Both the position numbers and the translations under genes were made by a program. Shown one piece after another: positions 1 through 12,680 of a stretch of 64,000 nt of DNA. Position 1 is the stretch's first letter. Each line of letters begins with the position of its first letter. The stretch is taken from contig NC_052409.1 in assembly GCF_009389715.1 (NCBI RefSeq), positions 9,565,213-9,629,212 of the forward strand. The letters are read 5' to 3'. The stretch comes from Phoenix dactylifera (Eukaryota > Streptophyta > Magnoliopsida > Arecales > Arecaceae). Below the pieces are notes generated by a model, which was not told the DNA's origin, ran no database searches, and saw nothing but the letters and a program-made list of their open reading frames with translations.

Positions 1-1895
1 CACATACAATTTGACTAGTGCACAAAAAACAATTGTTTAATGTTTTAATTATGCTAGAAATGCTAATCAATTTTTTGATTATTTACGCATGCTATGCGTC
101 GGTCATATCCCAAGTAGATTAGTTGCTATGATAAAGCTAAAAACATAATTACCATCATTAATAAGATGACATAACTTGAAAATTTTCTAAATAAATGAAA
201 TTTGATTTCCCCAATACTCTTCCTGGAATGAGTTTAAACTTGGTTTTTTAGTCGTATCCACCAGATCAAGGTGTTATAATGGAGAAAAAGTAATTACTTT
301 GTTCTTCATGGATCTTAAGAAACCATGAGTTGAGCATGTTTCGAGGAGGTTTTTGAGGGCACGAAACATTTTCTATAAGATTATCATCATGTGCTTGATT
401 TTTAATGGACGATTTTGTTTGATCAAATACCATGTCTTGTCGCAAATCTTGAGACCTACATAATGCCATGTTTTGTCGCAAATCTTGAGACCCACATATT
501 CTGGACTATGCAAACAAACATTGAACTTATGGACGAGGATTAGGTCCCATGAGAACATTGATTATTGCCATCGGTATCAAATGTATGCTATTTTAACATT
601 ATCGACAACATGATGCTACCACTATTTCTCCACACAAGTATCTTATGCATGGTCCAATTGTGCCCTGTCAAGAGCTTCTCATACTCTCAAGTCAGAATTT
701 ATTGATTTCAACCATTGGGGAAGGCTTTGTGATACATTCAATGGTAGATTGGTTGCAACCTATTCATCGAAAGGCGGCAATTTGACAAGTCCCCCTCCAT
801 GAGCATACCTTTCTCATACTGTAAGACTATGACAGAGCTTGGCACTTGCATAAAGATGCCATCATGCTTCTCTATGGAATTGGCATTATTAGTTGCACTG
901 CCGCCCTCTCACCATTATCACTAACTACATTTTTTGTTTGCTTTGTGACAATAGAAATTTTCTCAACCTTTACAAGATAATAAAAAAATCAGGCACTGAA
1001 TCATACTATATGCACATTGGGGGCTTCAAAAATTTACTTGACTCCATGGTGGCGTGTGCCCAACCATTCGGCCTAAGCCCAACTACATCAAGAAAACAAG
1101 TCCAAACCCTTAAGAAATTAGGGCTTGTATCCTCTAATTTCCAACCCAAACTTCAATCAGGTTGGCATCTTCCAATCCAACCCAAACTTGAACTGGGGAC
1201 ACGTCAACCCAACTTGACCCAATTCAATTTAACCCAGCCCCGGGTTAGCACTTGGCACATTGAACTCAATGAGCTACATGGTGAAAAGAGCCCCAGTTGT
1301 TCTTAAATGCATTGGTTCAACTGTAGCTCACATCATATGACTTTAGCTGGATTAAAGGCAATCTCAAGCTGACCTCACAAGAAAAGGCAAAATCTAGACT
1401 AGATTTTTTTGTTGACCCCATTCCCTGTTAGAAACAAAAACTAGTTTGTTTCTGATCCAGATGTCGAGAAGTTCTATCAGACGCTCTGGTTTGAACAGTT
1501 TTAATCATTCAGAAATAAGCATGTTTTATGAAGCTAAAAAGGAGAAGAAACATCCTATCATTGTCATACAACAAGAAGTAGAATCCTCCTACGGGCAACA
1601 AAGAAAGTAGTCTACAAAGAAGAGGAACTGAGTTCACTAATTCTTGTAAAGTGATGGACAAAACATAACATACGGTCTATAAATAGCTTAAATGTATCAA
1701 AAGCAGCACAAACACAACTATAATTTCCTGACAGTTTTGTACTGGATAACAGGAACATCCACTAAAGACTTACTATGACTTGATACAGAATTGGACAGTA
1801 TCTGACAACATATGGTATAAGGATCATTTTTTTTCAACAAAAAAAGATATAAGTTAAAAGATATCAGTCAACCCATCCTTCGTGTGCAATGCTGC
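1..1895. other. Intergenic sequence, no gene recognised
   Basis: AT-rich sequence downstream of the ORMDL gene. An imperfect tandem duplication of about 36 bp is visible at 431-466 and 467-501, sharing the word TTGTCGCAAATCTTGAGACC. At 1040-1270 short CCCAACCCAA-type words recur; the 137-codon frame over them (893-1306) is low-complexity and resembles no protein I know. The end of the ORMDL 3' UTR probably lies in the last few hundred bases, but I see no decisive polyadenylation signal. Confidence 0.5.
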
Positions 1896-4800
1896 TCAAT
1901 GATCTGCATTGATTCCCAAGATACGGACTCTGTGCATGTTTGGTAACTTGGCAACTACCAGCACCATCACTGCAACTGTATTGAGTAAAAGCATTGGATT
2001 CTGGTAATCAGTTGTGTGGGAAGATATCAAGTACCTGCACATATGGAGAGGAGAAATCAAGTACCATATAACAAGAAAATAAGAAGTAAAAGATGCTGGA
2101 TTTTGAAACAAATTTTGATAAAAAACTTCTAAGACATCTGGATGTCTGGTAGTCGTAGATTTGCTGAATGCCATCGATTAGGTCTACGTGAACTAAAATG
2201 ACTTCCAAGTACCAACAAAGGAAATGAAAAGGAAGAAACCTCATGCAGAAAACAAGTTCTTTAAATAAAATGCAAATACTAGATGTTCAAGTTAGTTTTA
2301 CCTGATGAGACCAATAACTAGCTAATTATGGATTCCCTCATAACGATGGGATTTGAATAAAGTTGATTGTAGCCTTCTCCGTATATATATCAAATTGAAT
2401 GCCTACAACTTGGGCTATAACTAGTTTTAAACATGTCCAGCAAGCATGACAAACAAGCATGGCTTGTAGCCTACATACTAATATGTGAAAATAGGAAATA
2501 TCAATATGTGGCAAACATTATCCACTTTGCAAAACTTTAGCATGCTTAGAAACTAACTTGAGAACTACAATGCTTCATGACAAATGAATACTTCATTCTG
2601 GTGAGAGGTACAATCATAAGACTGAGAATTACACGGTTGTTTTAGGAAGAACAATGACTCCTATATTGGGTTTCCACCTTGACAACCTGTTTGTCTAACA
2701 ATGAAACAAAATCAAGCTATGAAACTCATTTCTCAGAAGTCTAGCAAAATCTGTCTATGATAGAATCGGACATTATATGTAAGTCTGCATGATATAATGT
2801 CCAACATATTTTGGACACAAAATCATCTTTTTTGGAAAAGATGGGAAAAGAGGCCTTTAATGATGAGTCTCATATCACCTTGACCATACAGCTTTTTTAA
2901 ATTTGTTCGCTAAATTTTGGTGTACATGATTTAGGAGAACTATAACTTGACATCAAAGGCTTCATAGTTTAATTTATCCTCGATCAAAATTATTTCATAA
3001 GGTAACAACATAGATTAACATTATTTTGAATGAACACTTGGTAACTCTAGAAAGCCCAAGAAAACAAATTAAATCCTTCTCCATTAATATAAATGAAGCC
3101 CTAATTTTCCTACAAATTCTATGCACCTTCAAGGTTGTGTTAGCAAATTCCTAATTAGTCAAAAATATCTACAAGTCATGGGTTGTTTTCTGAACTCATT
3201 TTTAAACCATGGCTGTCTTAGCCATGTCTTTGTTCTGCCTCTTTGGTCATTTTCTTAGGTAGTTGTACTCTTTTTTCTTTCTTTATTTAATTTTTAAAAA
3301 TTCCGGGGTAATTAGGTGCTCATATTCTTGATTTATAAGCTAGCTAATGCTAAAAGTCTCCTTTCATGAGCACAACACGGAACGACCTAAACTTTAAACT
3401 CGCATAACAAATCAACTGTATGTTTCTTAGAAAAATTTTCCTTCAAATAATGAATATATATGCATGAATATAAACAAATAAGTAAGCATATATGTATGTA
3501 TATATATGTGTGTGTGTGTGTATGCATGCTCTGAGAGGTTTAACATATAGAACCTACAAATGCTCACATTTCCTCTCATCAAATGGTCCTATAACTGTTT
3601 CCCCAGCATCTGGTATTTGTAACCAATAGAAGATTTTAGATATAAGGAATTACCTAATCTACAAGTATGATCAAGTGCTATCAACTATGCTCTGAATATA
3701 AACAAGTAACCTCTTGTGAATGCTCAAATTCATAATATGGGGGTTTTGGACATCCACAAAGGTTGGATCTTTTATCCCATGCTAAGGCCCAAAACTGTAT
3801 GCTTGTGCATGACATATATAAAGTTTGTAAAAGATGACAAATTTATTAGCAAAAATCCTCCTATATGTCTCCGGTAAGCATAAAGCCTAGAGTGATGACA
3901 ATTAGACTTAATATTGTAACCATGGTTTGCCAAACTAGTACTTGAGGATTGTAACAACTAGCTACTCGATTGGTATAGTATCAATACAAACCATACCAAT
4001 CCGAGATGTACTGGAACCAGGGAGAGGGGGATAGGTAGAAGGAGAGGGAGGGAGAGTGGGGGGAAGGGGGAGAGAGAGGGGGCGAGGGAGGAATGGAGGT
4101 ACGGTCAAAATGAGTTAATGGATCGTCATCATTGTCAGTAACCATGATAATGGTACGGTGAGAGAAGAGAAAGAAAGGTTGTCATCATCATCATCATCAT
4201 TATCATGCTCGTCGTTGTCATCAGCGGCACAATGAAAGAACCCTAACCCTCGCAAGGAATTGCGAGAAAGGAGAGGAGTTGAAAGGCAAGGAGTTGAAAG
4301 GCGAGGAGGATCGGGAGTTTGGGACTAAGGGGAGAGAGTTACATATCAAGGGAACATGATTCAATTATGAAACTAGGCGGAACCAAATGCTCAGTTCGGG
4401 CATGTTTGGAGCTCGGACCCCATCAGGTAGCCTAACCATCCTAGTTGCTGGCCTATCCAGTTTGGTACACCCTGAGCTGCCCTTTCAGGATGATATGGCA
4501 GACCTTGATTATAACCTATGCATCTTGAGAGTTTCAACATGTGCAGCATGTAATTCTTTATTAGCTTAGAGGAAAAGGATCTATGTGCCTTAGCTCTTAC
4601 ACTACATAAATGAACCAAATGGAGCAATAAGAAGGCACCATTACCGACGTAATTGAAGAAACCTATATATGTACCTAAGCTTGCAAAAGAAAAAAAAAAT
4701 AAATGCTTTTCTGCAAAGCCCAGGTTCTTGAAAGAGTTTGAGTCAATGTAGGAGAAGAAAAACGAAATTGAGTTCTTAATTGAGCAAATGATCATTAAAA

Positions 4801-7686
4801 GATCATAAGACTCAAACCATTCAAGTAAACATATTCCCGACTCAGCCGGAGACTGAGTAAATACTGAACATCTAAGCTAATCAAACACATATGAGCTAAA
4901 ACAAGGCAACACCTGCACAAGTGTGTGATGATGACTAACAAGGTAAATAATGAAACATGCTGTATTCTAGCATGAATCTCGGCATGTGTGAAACAATAAG
5001 TCCTGTGCTAGTGGTTTCTTCTTTACTCCTTCGCTGAAACAGCCCTTGCCTTGCAGCCCAACAAAAAAACGAAAGCCCTTTCTAATGACACCATATATAT
5101 CTAGAAGAAACTTTACCTTCAATCCATTCAAAATACAGTTTCAAGTTTAGATTTACTCAAGCAACACTTGTCAGACCAACCACTATCCATGGAATTCTAA
5201 ATCTAAAGGTTTTCCAATAATTAAAATGACAACTTATTAAACTTTCTAATAAACTTTCTATAAATTACCAAACATAATACACTTGCAAGCAAAGAAGGAA
5301 ACAAGAGTAGCACCTCATGCATGCACATAACGCAAGAATATAAGCATTTGGATTAAGTATCTTGTGAAACAGATTATTATTAGCATGTACTTGGTATCAC
5401 TCAATTGATGGTAATAAGATGATGACTAACTATATTAGAGAACACATGCAGAGCCAATCTCAGTCGTCTCAGTCCATTTAGAACCCAGCTCAGAATTACT
5501 ACCAATAGGTTGTCTAAACAGTAACAACTGTACCGGCCATCTGGTGAATGGTTTCAACTGATTTTTTTTCTCCCGACGCACGGGATATGATAATGTTAAC
5601 TGCAGGCCAAGAATGACAAAAGCATACTTACAGGACAACAGGTACAATGATCAAAAACTTCCTATTTTGTGTCAGTTGCTTTCCATTGTCCATCTGCTCC
5701 CACCAAGTCAAATTATTGTAAATACCTTGATCTTCAGCAAAGGGAGTTCCCTTCTTCCAATGGAAAAAGTGATAAGTAACCTGAAACAAATTAAGTCAAG
5801 AAATGAATTAAGATAAGAAAAGTACAGAACAGAGAAAACATGATCCGAAGTTACACATGAAGAACTTATGACAGTTGAAGATAATACTATCAGTCCTCAA
5901 ATCAAAAGTAAAACCTATTGGCTGAAAAGCAAAAAAAGCTTGACTGGTTGAAAATAGCAAATTCAAACTATATGTACTTCGCCATGTAAAGATAATGATA
6001 AAGGAAAAAAATATTCAGAGATTGCTCATCAGGTTCATAATTAAACAGTAAAAAATAAAAATTCAGCTTCCGACTTCCAGAAATTGAATGCTTCTAATTT
6101 GCATATACATGATGTTCCAACAGTAAATCTAATCTGTACTGTGTTTTCTAATGATGTGATGGCATCATTGCATTAACATCATCATGCTAGAAATTTGAAG
6201 TATAACCATATTGCCCATAAGCAGTGAAGCAGCCATGTTGAAGCATAAAAGAAGATCCAACACTTTTTGTGCCATCTACAATCAAGCAGACAAGTTAATG
6301 GCAATATGCACTCTCAAATCAACTCTATGCAAATATCTTACTATAATGGAAAATTTAATATCTTCAAAATATTTATGTGTAAGAAAACAAAGTATAAATT
6401 TTATAATCAATTTACTATGTGTTGTATACTTTCGACAGCTGGTGTCTGTTGGAATTGCAAGCTAATATATACATAAAAGGGGGTCCTCTTACCAACTTCC
6501 TAGGACATTCTTATCATTTCATATACATTTTTAACACTCAAAAACCACACTGTAAAAGATATCTTCGTATGATATTCTCATCAGTATTGGTCTCAGTTTC
6601 TCAATCATATTTTCTAGTCCATGGAACATGGAGTCAACTTAAACAGTCAAGTGAGAATGATATTCCTAAATCAAATATGTCCAACTTACCAGCTCATAAG
6701 TTTGATAGAATGAAGATGAATCATAAAAAGAAGCCTATGACCCATCACAAGCAATTAAAGGTCATGACAAATAATGCAAAACCTTGGAGCTAACCAACCC
6801 TGATGGGTTCAGTCGCAGTTGACCTAATATGAAGCAAAAGAAAGCATGAAAAATTGTTCAATCTTGTGTCCCAAGTTCCCCAAATATGGTTTCTTTATCA
6901 TGTTGCTGAAGGTTAAAGCTTTGACATTATCATCAAGCAATCTTTTTTCTCTGAAAATTGCTTGGCAATTTGAAAAGTAGTTAAAAAATAAGTTAGTTTA
7001 TCAGTCAATATGGAAAGAGAACAATAAAAGCCAACAAGGTGCTCCAAGGTCATTCCACCTATCCTTACCCCAAGTCGAAATCCTAGATGACCAAATCAAT
7101 CAAAGACACTATTTGAAGTTAATTCCCCAGAACTGTGCCCAAATTATAGCAGCTACCTTTCTTTCCTTTGCCATGTCACCGAAGGTTGAACTTTTTGAGA
7201 GTTCTGAACCTTACCTGGTAATAATAGATTTTTAAAAACCATTTTTTACGCAATCAAACAGCTCAAAAGCAAAGTAAAGCCAACACTCTGACCTCACTCC
7301 TTCTATCTTCTCCTCACTTCCAACCCAAAAAAAAGAAAAAAAATCAAATTACTGAAAAATCCTTAAATTTCCCCCCAAATCATATCGGTAAAGAGCAATA
7401 ACTCATCGAAATCCGTCAAATTAAGCTCCTTTAAAGTTCTAGGATCAGAAACAAACCAAAAGGAGATCTAAGAAGCAAAGAAGGGAGGGCATACGGCGAA
7501 ATGGAAGAGGTTGACGACAGTCCAGGCCATCCCGGGGGTGCAACCGAAGATAGAGAGCACGAGGAGCCAGGAGAAGAAGAGGATCAGGATGTAGGTGGTC
7601 CAGACACCGGGGTACATGAACCACTCCGTGTTCTTGTTCAGATCCACATCCACTGGTTGCACCGTCTGCACGTAGAGCTTCGCCAT
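1896..7686 (-). CDS. ORMDL: ORM1/ORMDL family protein, regulator of serine palmitoyltransferase (3 coding exons)
   Basis: Minus-strand CDS join of 7686-7495, 5780-5632 and 2034-1896, giving 480 bp or 159 residues. Every junction has GT and AG and keeps the frame (phases 0 and 2). The start is the ATG at 7686: the frame stays open upstream through a GA repeat but has no ATG there. Seen: an N-terminal [19 protein letters not shown] motif, hydrophobic segments near residues 28-48, 52-72, 105-118 and 127-143, an ER-facing-loop type motif [14 protein letters not shown] near 88-101, and a C-terminus ending GINADH. Length and motifs fit plant ORMs (about 157 residues). Known for the family: ER membrane proteins that bind and restrain serine palmitoyltransferase, the first enzyme of sphingolipid synthesis. 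Two residues in the conserved loop differ from what I expect (YNN where YNR is usual, TQN where TRN is usual), but the frame is intact. Introns are 1714 and 3597 bp; the second holds repeats. Confidence 0.95.
3489..3525. repeat. TA/TG dinucleotide microsatellite
   Basis: Alternating TATG, TA and TG units in ORMDL intron 2. Confidence 0.8.
3960..4370. repeat. Purine-rich island opening with a short hairpin, probable degraded foldback repeat
   Basis: The left edge has a 9-bp inverted repeat, GATTGGTAT and ATACCAATC, within 3967-4004. A GGGAGA-rich tract follows (4020-4095), then a CAT/ATC microsatellite (4181-4206) and GGAGTTGAAAGGC words repeated in tandem near 4272-4302. The arrangement of hairpin words beside a purine tract is like the islands at 25790-26575 and 31140-31860. 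Its identity as a transposon is inferred. Confidence 0.4.
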
Positions 7687-7722
7687 CTCTCGCTCTCTCT
7701 CTCTCGCTCTCTCTCTCTCTCT
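7687..7722 (-). repeat. GA/CT microsatellite in the ORMDL 5' leader
   Basis: On the minus strand a run of GA and GAGC units ends directly against the ATG of ORMDL. GA/CT runs in 5' leaders are common in plant genes; a regulatory effect here is only possible. Confidence 0.8.
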
Positions 7723-8469
7723 ATCCAAAAAGCTCCAATTTTTCCTCTAAGAGAGCGTGAAGAAGAAGAGGACCGGTCGAGGATTTAATGGGTGGGGAAA
7801 GAAGAGGGGGAGACCATTAAAAAAAAGAAGAGGGAGAGACGAGATCAGAGAGGAGAGCGTGGAGGGCGGGATAAAAGTATCGGTCAAAGTTCGACTTTGA
7901 CTTTGCACTCGCCGTCTCCTTGGAAACCGAGTGTGCCGTGTGTTGGGTCAACGAAATCCAGCACGCAGTCGGATTGGATTCGGGTTGTTGGTTTGTTTTT
8001 TCCTTTTTAATCCAAAAAAAGAAACTTAAAAAACTAGCAATGATGTTGCGGATACATAAAAACGTAGACAACTAATGATGTCGATAAAAACCAACTCCAT
8101 ATGCTTCAGCCTCCAGAATTTGAAGAAGATCAGCATTAAGTACTTCCTCCAATCCTAGTACAAAATCTTGGATAGCTTGGCAAGCCAACCAATCTCTTGT
8201 CACCTTTCATGCAAATGTGAGATACCACCGGTGGTTGCTGATTTGATCTCCAAGTTTTAATATCATGTAACAAAGGAGGAAGACCAATTTTTTGAACTGG
8301 TTGTATAGGTCTAAGAGAATCACCTTGCAACTAGATTTGACAGCCCTGCAATGGATTCAGGTCGTTAGATGTCTAGAAGGTGAGGAGGCTCAAGCCATCT
8401 GGGTTGGGCACCCAAAAACACTAGCTGCTAGCCTAACTCTGTCCCCAATGTTTTCCCATTTTGAAGTAT
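7723..8469. other. Upstream region of ORMDL
   Basis: The first 250 bp continue as a purine/pyrimidine-biased leader, with GAAGAAGAGG words on the plus strand, consistent with 5' UTR and core promoter of the minus-strand ORMDL gene. I could not place a TATA box with confidence. Beyond about 8000 it is ordinary AT-rich sequence with no gene. Confidence 0.4.
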
Positions 8470-8920
8470 TTGGAATTGGAAACTATGTGATTGTACTATC
8501 AAATAGTTTGATATTTGACGAATATCAAACAGCAAATTTCTTGAATAGTTTATAATATTTGTTATATTTGACCAGTGGTTTCCTAGTTCATATCAAACAG
8601 CAAATTTCTTGAATGAAAACAGCAAGCAACCTAAAGTCAAGTTCGTACAAGCTCAAATTTTCCATTTGTATTGTCCGATTATAGCAGCATAAAGTATTAA
8701 GGAACCATTTGTTTGATACTGATCTAGGAAACTATTTGTCAAATAGTACAAGTATTACAAACTATTCAAGAAATTAACTGTTTACTTAATGATATTGACA
8801 TAGGAAACTATTCGCTGAAATGACAAACTATTTGCCTAAGTTGGCACCTAAAACCACTATTTGATATTATTTTAATATATATGACATGAACTATTGGGAT
8901 TTGGAAACTATTCTATCATT
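8470..8920. repeat. Island of permuted AAACTATTTG/CAAATAGT words
   Basis: About 450 bp in which the word AAACTATTTG and its reverse complement recur in shuffled order. A 25-bp exact direct repeat is present at 8522-8546 and 8590-8614. There is no coding potential. It looks like the subterminal repeat region of a small degraded DNA transposon, but no clear ends were found. Confidence 0.45.
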
Positions 8921-9169
8921 GTGACAACCTTATAATATGTTCAGCACATCCAACATATAACTTTGGAGGAGTCTAAAGAGAGGGTTGGTTGTATATTGGG
9001 AGAAGCATGTTAACAACCCTATGCATAAAAGGAGTATAAAACTTCTCCAATGTTTCATCATTCACCAGCCTCGTTGTCGGCCGAGTTTTCACTAGAAAAG
9101 TCTATAAAAGAAAAGGAAGTGGCTCTATTTATCCCCTATTTTATAATCCAAAAACTGTTGCCCAAGGTG

Positions 9170-10800
9170 ACAAACCAAGAGGGGGGGGGGGGGGGGGTGA
9201 ATTGGTTTTTCTAAATTTTTTAATCTTTTAACTAAGTCAATTGATGAGTGAGTGGTTTAGTTAATATTAATTGAGTGCGTGTAGTGAAGTTAGAACAATA
9301 CATAATACAAACACACAAGAAGTATAGTGGTTCGGTGCTCTCCTAAGCACCTACGTCCATTCCCCAAGCGTCTTCTTGGAAATTCACTATAATCCCGCGG
9401 ATTACAGTTGGATTATTTTCCGGGCTCACAATCCAAAAACCTTTACACTTTGGTTTTTCGGGATCACCAAAAACCTATGTTGGTTTTGCGGGCTCACCAA
9501 CAAACGTTCATCGTTGGTTTTACGGGCTCACCAACAAACCTTACAAAGTAATAAAGAAGAAAGAGTTTGAAACTCCTAAAAGAGCAAATATAACAATTTT
9601 ACACTAATAGAAGAGATGAGAAAATAGTTATCGCTTTGAGGATGCTCTTCTCTTCTTTGCCAAGGTTCCTTCACTTCACAATGGTTTGGTGGAGCTGTTG
9701 AATACACACTCAGATTGCTCAACCATCTTTTTTTGAGACTTAAATGGAGAACCTTGATGAAAGATGCTAGGGCTTGCTTTTTCTTGAATGAACTTTGATT
9801 TTTTGGCAAAAGATTTCTTCCTCTGATGAATAGTGTCACTTTAAATACTTGCCCACCTCTCTTAGTCACTCTCCATTGGTTAGATTTGAAAAAATATCCG
9901 TTACTAGCCGTTGGGAGGTCAAAAAGTACTTCTGCAGAACTAGTCGTTATGTCTTTGCCCGTGCTAGGGTCAACTCAACTTACTGTTCATCAGACTTGGG
10001 GTCGACCCAACTTTCTCTGGGGTCGACCCAACTTTCTCTGGGGTCGACCCCTGCTACAGTGGGGTCGGCCTTCTCAGGAATCACAGAACCTTGTATTTTC
10101 GGCTGTTTTCACTGGGGTCGACCCATGCTACAGTGGGGTCGACTCAAGTTCCATTGGGGTCGACCCTCTCAGGGATTGCAGAGACATGGTTTGAACACAT
10201 AACCTTGGGGTCGACTCATGTTCGGTTGGGGTCGGCTCCATTGGGGTCGACTCAAGTGTTCCTAGGGTCGACTCAAGGAATCTTGCGGTCAGCCCTCTCA
10301 GTGAATTCCAGAGAGTTGTTTTCTTGAGGCTTCAAACTAGGATCGGCTCAAGGTTCTTTGGGGTCGGCTCCTCACCTGGGGTCGGCTCAAAGATACATGG
10401 GGTCGACTCCACTTACTGTTCATCTGAGCCATTTTTGTAGGGGTGTGTCAGATGGTTCCATGGTGTGCCAGGGTCGACTCCACTTAACTTGGGGTCGATC
10501 AATCCATACTTTCCTGCATCTTAAGGTTAGACTAATTCATATAATCTATGAAACATTTTTCAAGCAATTTTGAGTGTATGCCACGATAGAGCTACATACT
10601 CTTAATAATGAAAATCACTGTTTTGCCCTTAAGAGTATGTTTCACTTGAAACTTTGCTGAATTAGAATTAAGAGTTCTTTACCCCTTTTCTACTACAAAT
10701 TTTATCTCGTTGTTAATCATTGGAAGACGTCTTGATCTCATTCTCTTAATATATTATGAATGTATCGAGGGTGTCGTATTCATTAATGATGCATCACGTT
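9170..10800. mobile_element. LTR-retrotransposon-derived non-coding segment
   Basis: It opens with a G-run of 17 (9181-9197) in the context AAGAG(G)nTGAATTGG, a composition I associate with the polypurine-tract and LTR neighbourhood of plant Ty1/copia elements. It continues with GTGGTTCGGTGC and CCGTTGGGAGGTC-like words typical of plant LTR leaders, and contains the GTCGAC minisatellite (separate entry). No gag or pol frame is present. The family assignment is an inference; a solo or truncated LTR is the simplest reading. Confidence 0.4.
9965..10505 (+). repeat. GGGGTCGAC minisatellite, about 18 degenerate units
   Basis: About eighteen copies of GGGTCGACTC or GGGTCGGCTC-type words occur at irregular spacing (roughly 15-40 bp), interleaved with CAACTTTCTCT, GCTACAGT and TTCC spacers. 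All three plus-strand frames over it stay open (9826-10194, 9849-10202, 10091-10327) and read as GSTQ-like repeats, which is a by-product of the repeat and not evidence of a protein. Confidence 0.8.
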
Positions 10801-10869
10801 AAATTGCATTATTAATTTTATATTCCCTCAATGGTTGTGTTAATCATCGAAATAACACTATCATCCTCA

Positions 10870-12549
10870 AAAACTCCTTGATTTCCGACTTCTTCTGCTA
10901 CTAGCACTAATCGCCAGAGATGGAGACTTGTCCCCTTTGATGCCTTGGGCCGTCACCGGAGCCCCATCGCTGGGGATCATGAAGGATGAGAGGAAAGGGT
11001 CAAAATCCCTATTTTTAGCCTTTTCTTCCCTTTCTTTTCGTCTCCGGCCATCCTACCGCCGTCATCAGCCTCTTCTTGGTCGGCCGTGGGTTTCTTGACT
11101 CCATGCACCACCACAACCACCCTTTTTCTCTCCTTTCTTCTTTCTTAGCTGGAGAGAGACTCTGTTCTCTCTTCCTCTCTACTTTTCCTCACTTTTCTAT
11201 TCTTTCTCTCTCTTATTTCTCTCTCTACTCTCGCCAGAGATGATAGATCTAGTAAGATACTCCTCTTAGTAATTTTGGATCAACCCTAATAAAGGGCCCT
11301 GATCCATGGTCGTCAACAGTGCGCTAACCCCACCTTGGCTCTTTCCAAATACTATTAGAATTGGTCATCCCTAATCTCTATTGAACCACCTATACCCTAG
11401 TCTAAGCATGATCAGATGAATTTTACTTTGATCAGACGGACCGAAGTATAGGACACTTCTGTTAGGTCAGTCCTATGAGGGTATTAGAATTAAAAAAATT
11501 TATTTTTTGAATAATCATGATAAATTTTGATGAGAATATAATTTTTAAATACTAGGATCTTAGAAGGATTTTTGAAATTGATTGGATTGATACTTTGAAT
11601 TCGCTTGCAATGTAAGTAATATTTTACTTTTTCTAAATTTATCAGTGATTTATAAAATTATTATATTCATGACTCTTAGAGTGGTATTATTCATGATGTA
11701 TAATATATTATTATAGAATATATTATTTTAGAATATTATGACAATATATGATCTTATTATAGATATGTTTGATTGATTTTAATACCGCATGATTTTAGAA
11801 CTGAAATATAAAATCTAGAACTATTTGAATTTCAATCAGACTTTGTTGAGAACCACGCCAATAGAGGCTAATACATTGGCACCTGATTCATCCTGAAGGT
11901 TCTGTCGCAAAATGATGCACGACATACCGCAAGAAGAAATGTAGTCCTAAAAAATTTTGTTACAAGATGATGTGCAACTCACCGCAAGAAGATACACAAT
12001 GTTATGACCCTAACATGGGGAAGATGTGATCATAGCTCATGATTAATAAGATGAATTGAATAATTAAAAGAATTAGAATCCATTTACAAAAACTTATTTT
12101 TTTGAAAGATTTGATTCGCGTGATAGTATTGTATATATGTTTATTTTCTATAAATTATTATCTATTTGATTGCCTAATTTATTTAACTAAAGTGATCATT
12201 GCTTACTGGGTTGTCGAGCTCATTATATAATTTTTTACTATTTTTACATATCCGAAGAACCTAGCATGATCGGAGATCAATATGGGAGAGCGACTAGTAG
12301 AACTTTGGCATAGATTTTCTTATATTAGAGTTTATTTAAATTGATGCATTACCTTATAATAATGTTAGAATCGTGAGACATTTAAATTTTGAGTTAGTTA
12401 TTGAAATAAAGTTCGCATATTATTATTTGTTCCACTGCATATTTATGATATCATAACGAGATACTTTACATGCTTGTGGAGAGAGTTCTCTATGAGTACA
12501 CGATGGTTGCCGTGATCCTCAGCTCGTGATCTCGGATTGGGACGTGACA
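10870..12549 (+). mobile_element. Probable solo or truncated Ty3/gypsy LTR (Tekay/Del-like 3' end)
   Basis: The right part (12470-12549) has the order TGTGGAGAGAG, then a GTGATCCTCAGCTCG-like tract, then GATCTCGG and a final GGGACGTGACA. I associate this with the U5 end of Tekay/Del-type chromovirus LTRs, where TGGTATCAGAGC normally follows. Here no primer-binding site follows, so an internal region is absent. The left boundary is not defined; CT-rich, GCCGTC-containing sequence from about 10880 seems to belong to it. No target-site duplication was found. Confidence 0.35.
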
Positions 12550-12644
12550 CAATACTTATCACATGCCTCAATCTCTCGTCCCTAGAGCTTTTATCTTCAA
12601 GGCTTTTCGATGTTTCTAGTTGATCTCACAACAACTACTCAAAG

Positions 12645-12647
<3 letters not shown>

Positions 12648-12676
<29 letters not shown>
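12648..12676. repeat. CT dinucleotide microsatellite
   Basis: An uninterrupted CT run in non-coding sequence. Confidence 0.9.

Positions 12677-12680
<4 letters not shown>

Larger units (their letters stand above)
2035..5631 (-). other. ORMDL intron 2 with repeat content
   Basis: This 3.6-kb intron begins with GTAAGT at 5631 and ends in TGCAG at 2035 (minus strand). It contains a TA/TG microsatellite (3489-3525), and a purine-rich island with CAT repeats (3960-4370) listed separately. The 134-codon minus-strand frame at 4391-4795 lies inside it and looks like chance coding. Confidence 0.8.

Noticed and set aside
893..1306. 137-codon plus-strand frame with repeated Gln-Pro-Asn words
   Set aside because: The CCCAACCCAA word repeat explains it; no similarity to a known family is apparent.
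4391..4795. 134-codon minus-strand frame in ORMDL intron 2
   Set aside because: Lies between confirmed exons, matches no family and is AT-rich chance coding.
7501..7788. 95-codon plus-strand frame
   Set aside because: Exact antisense of ORMDL exon 1 and its GA leader.
9826..10327. GSTQ-like repeat proteins of 78-122 codons
   Set aside because: Produced by the GTCGAC minisatellite in all forward frames; no conserved domain.
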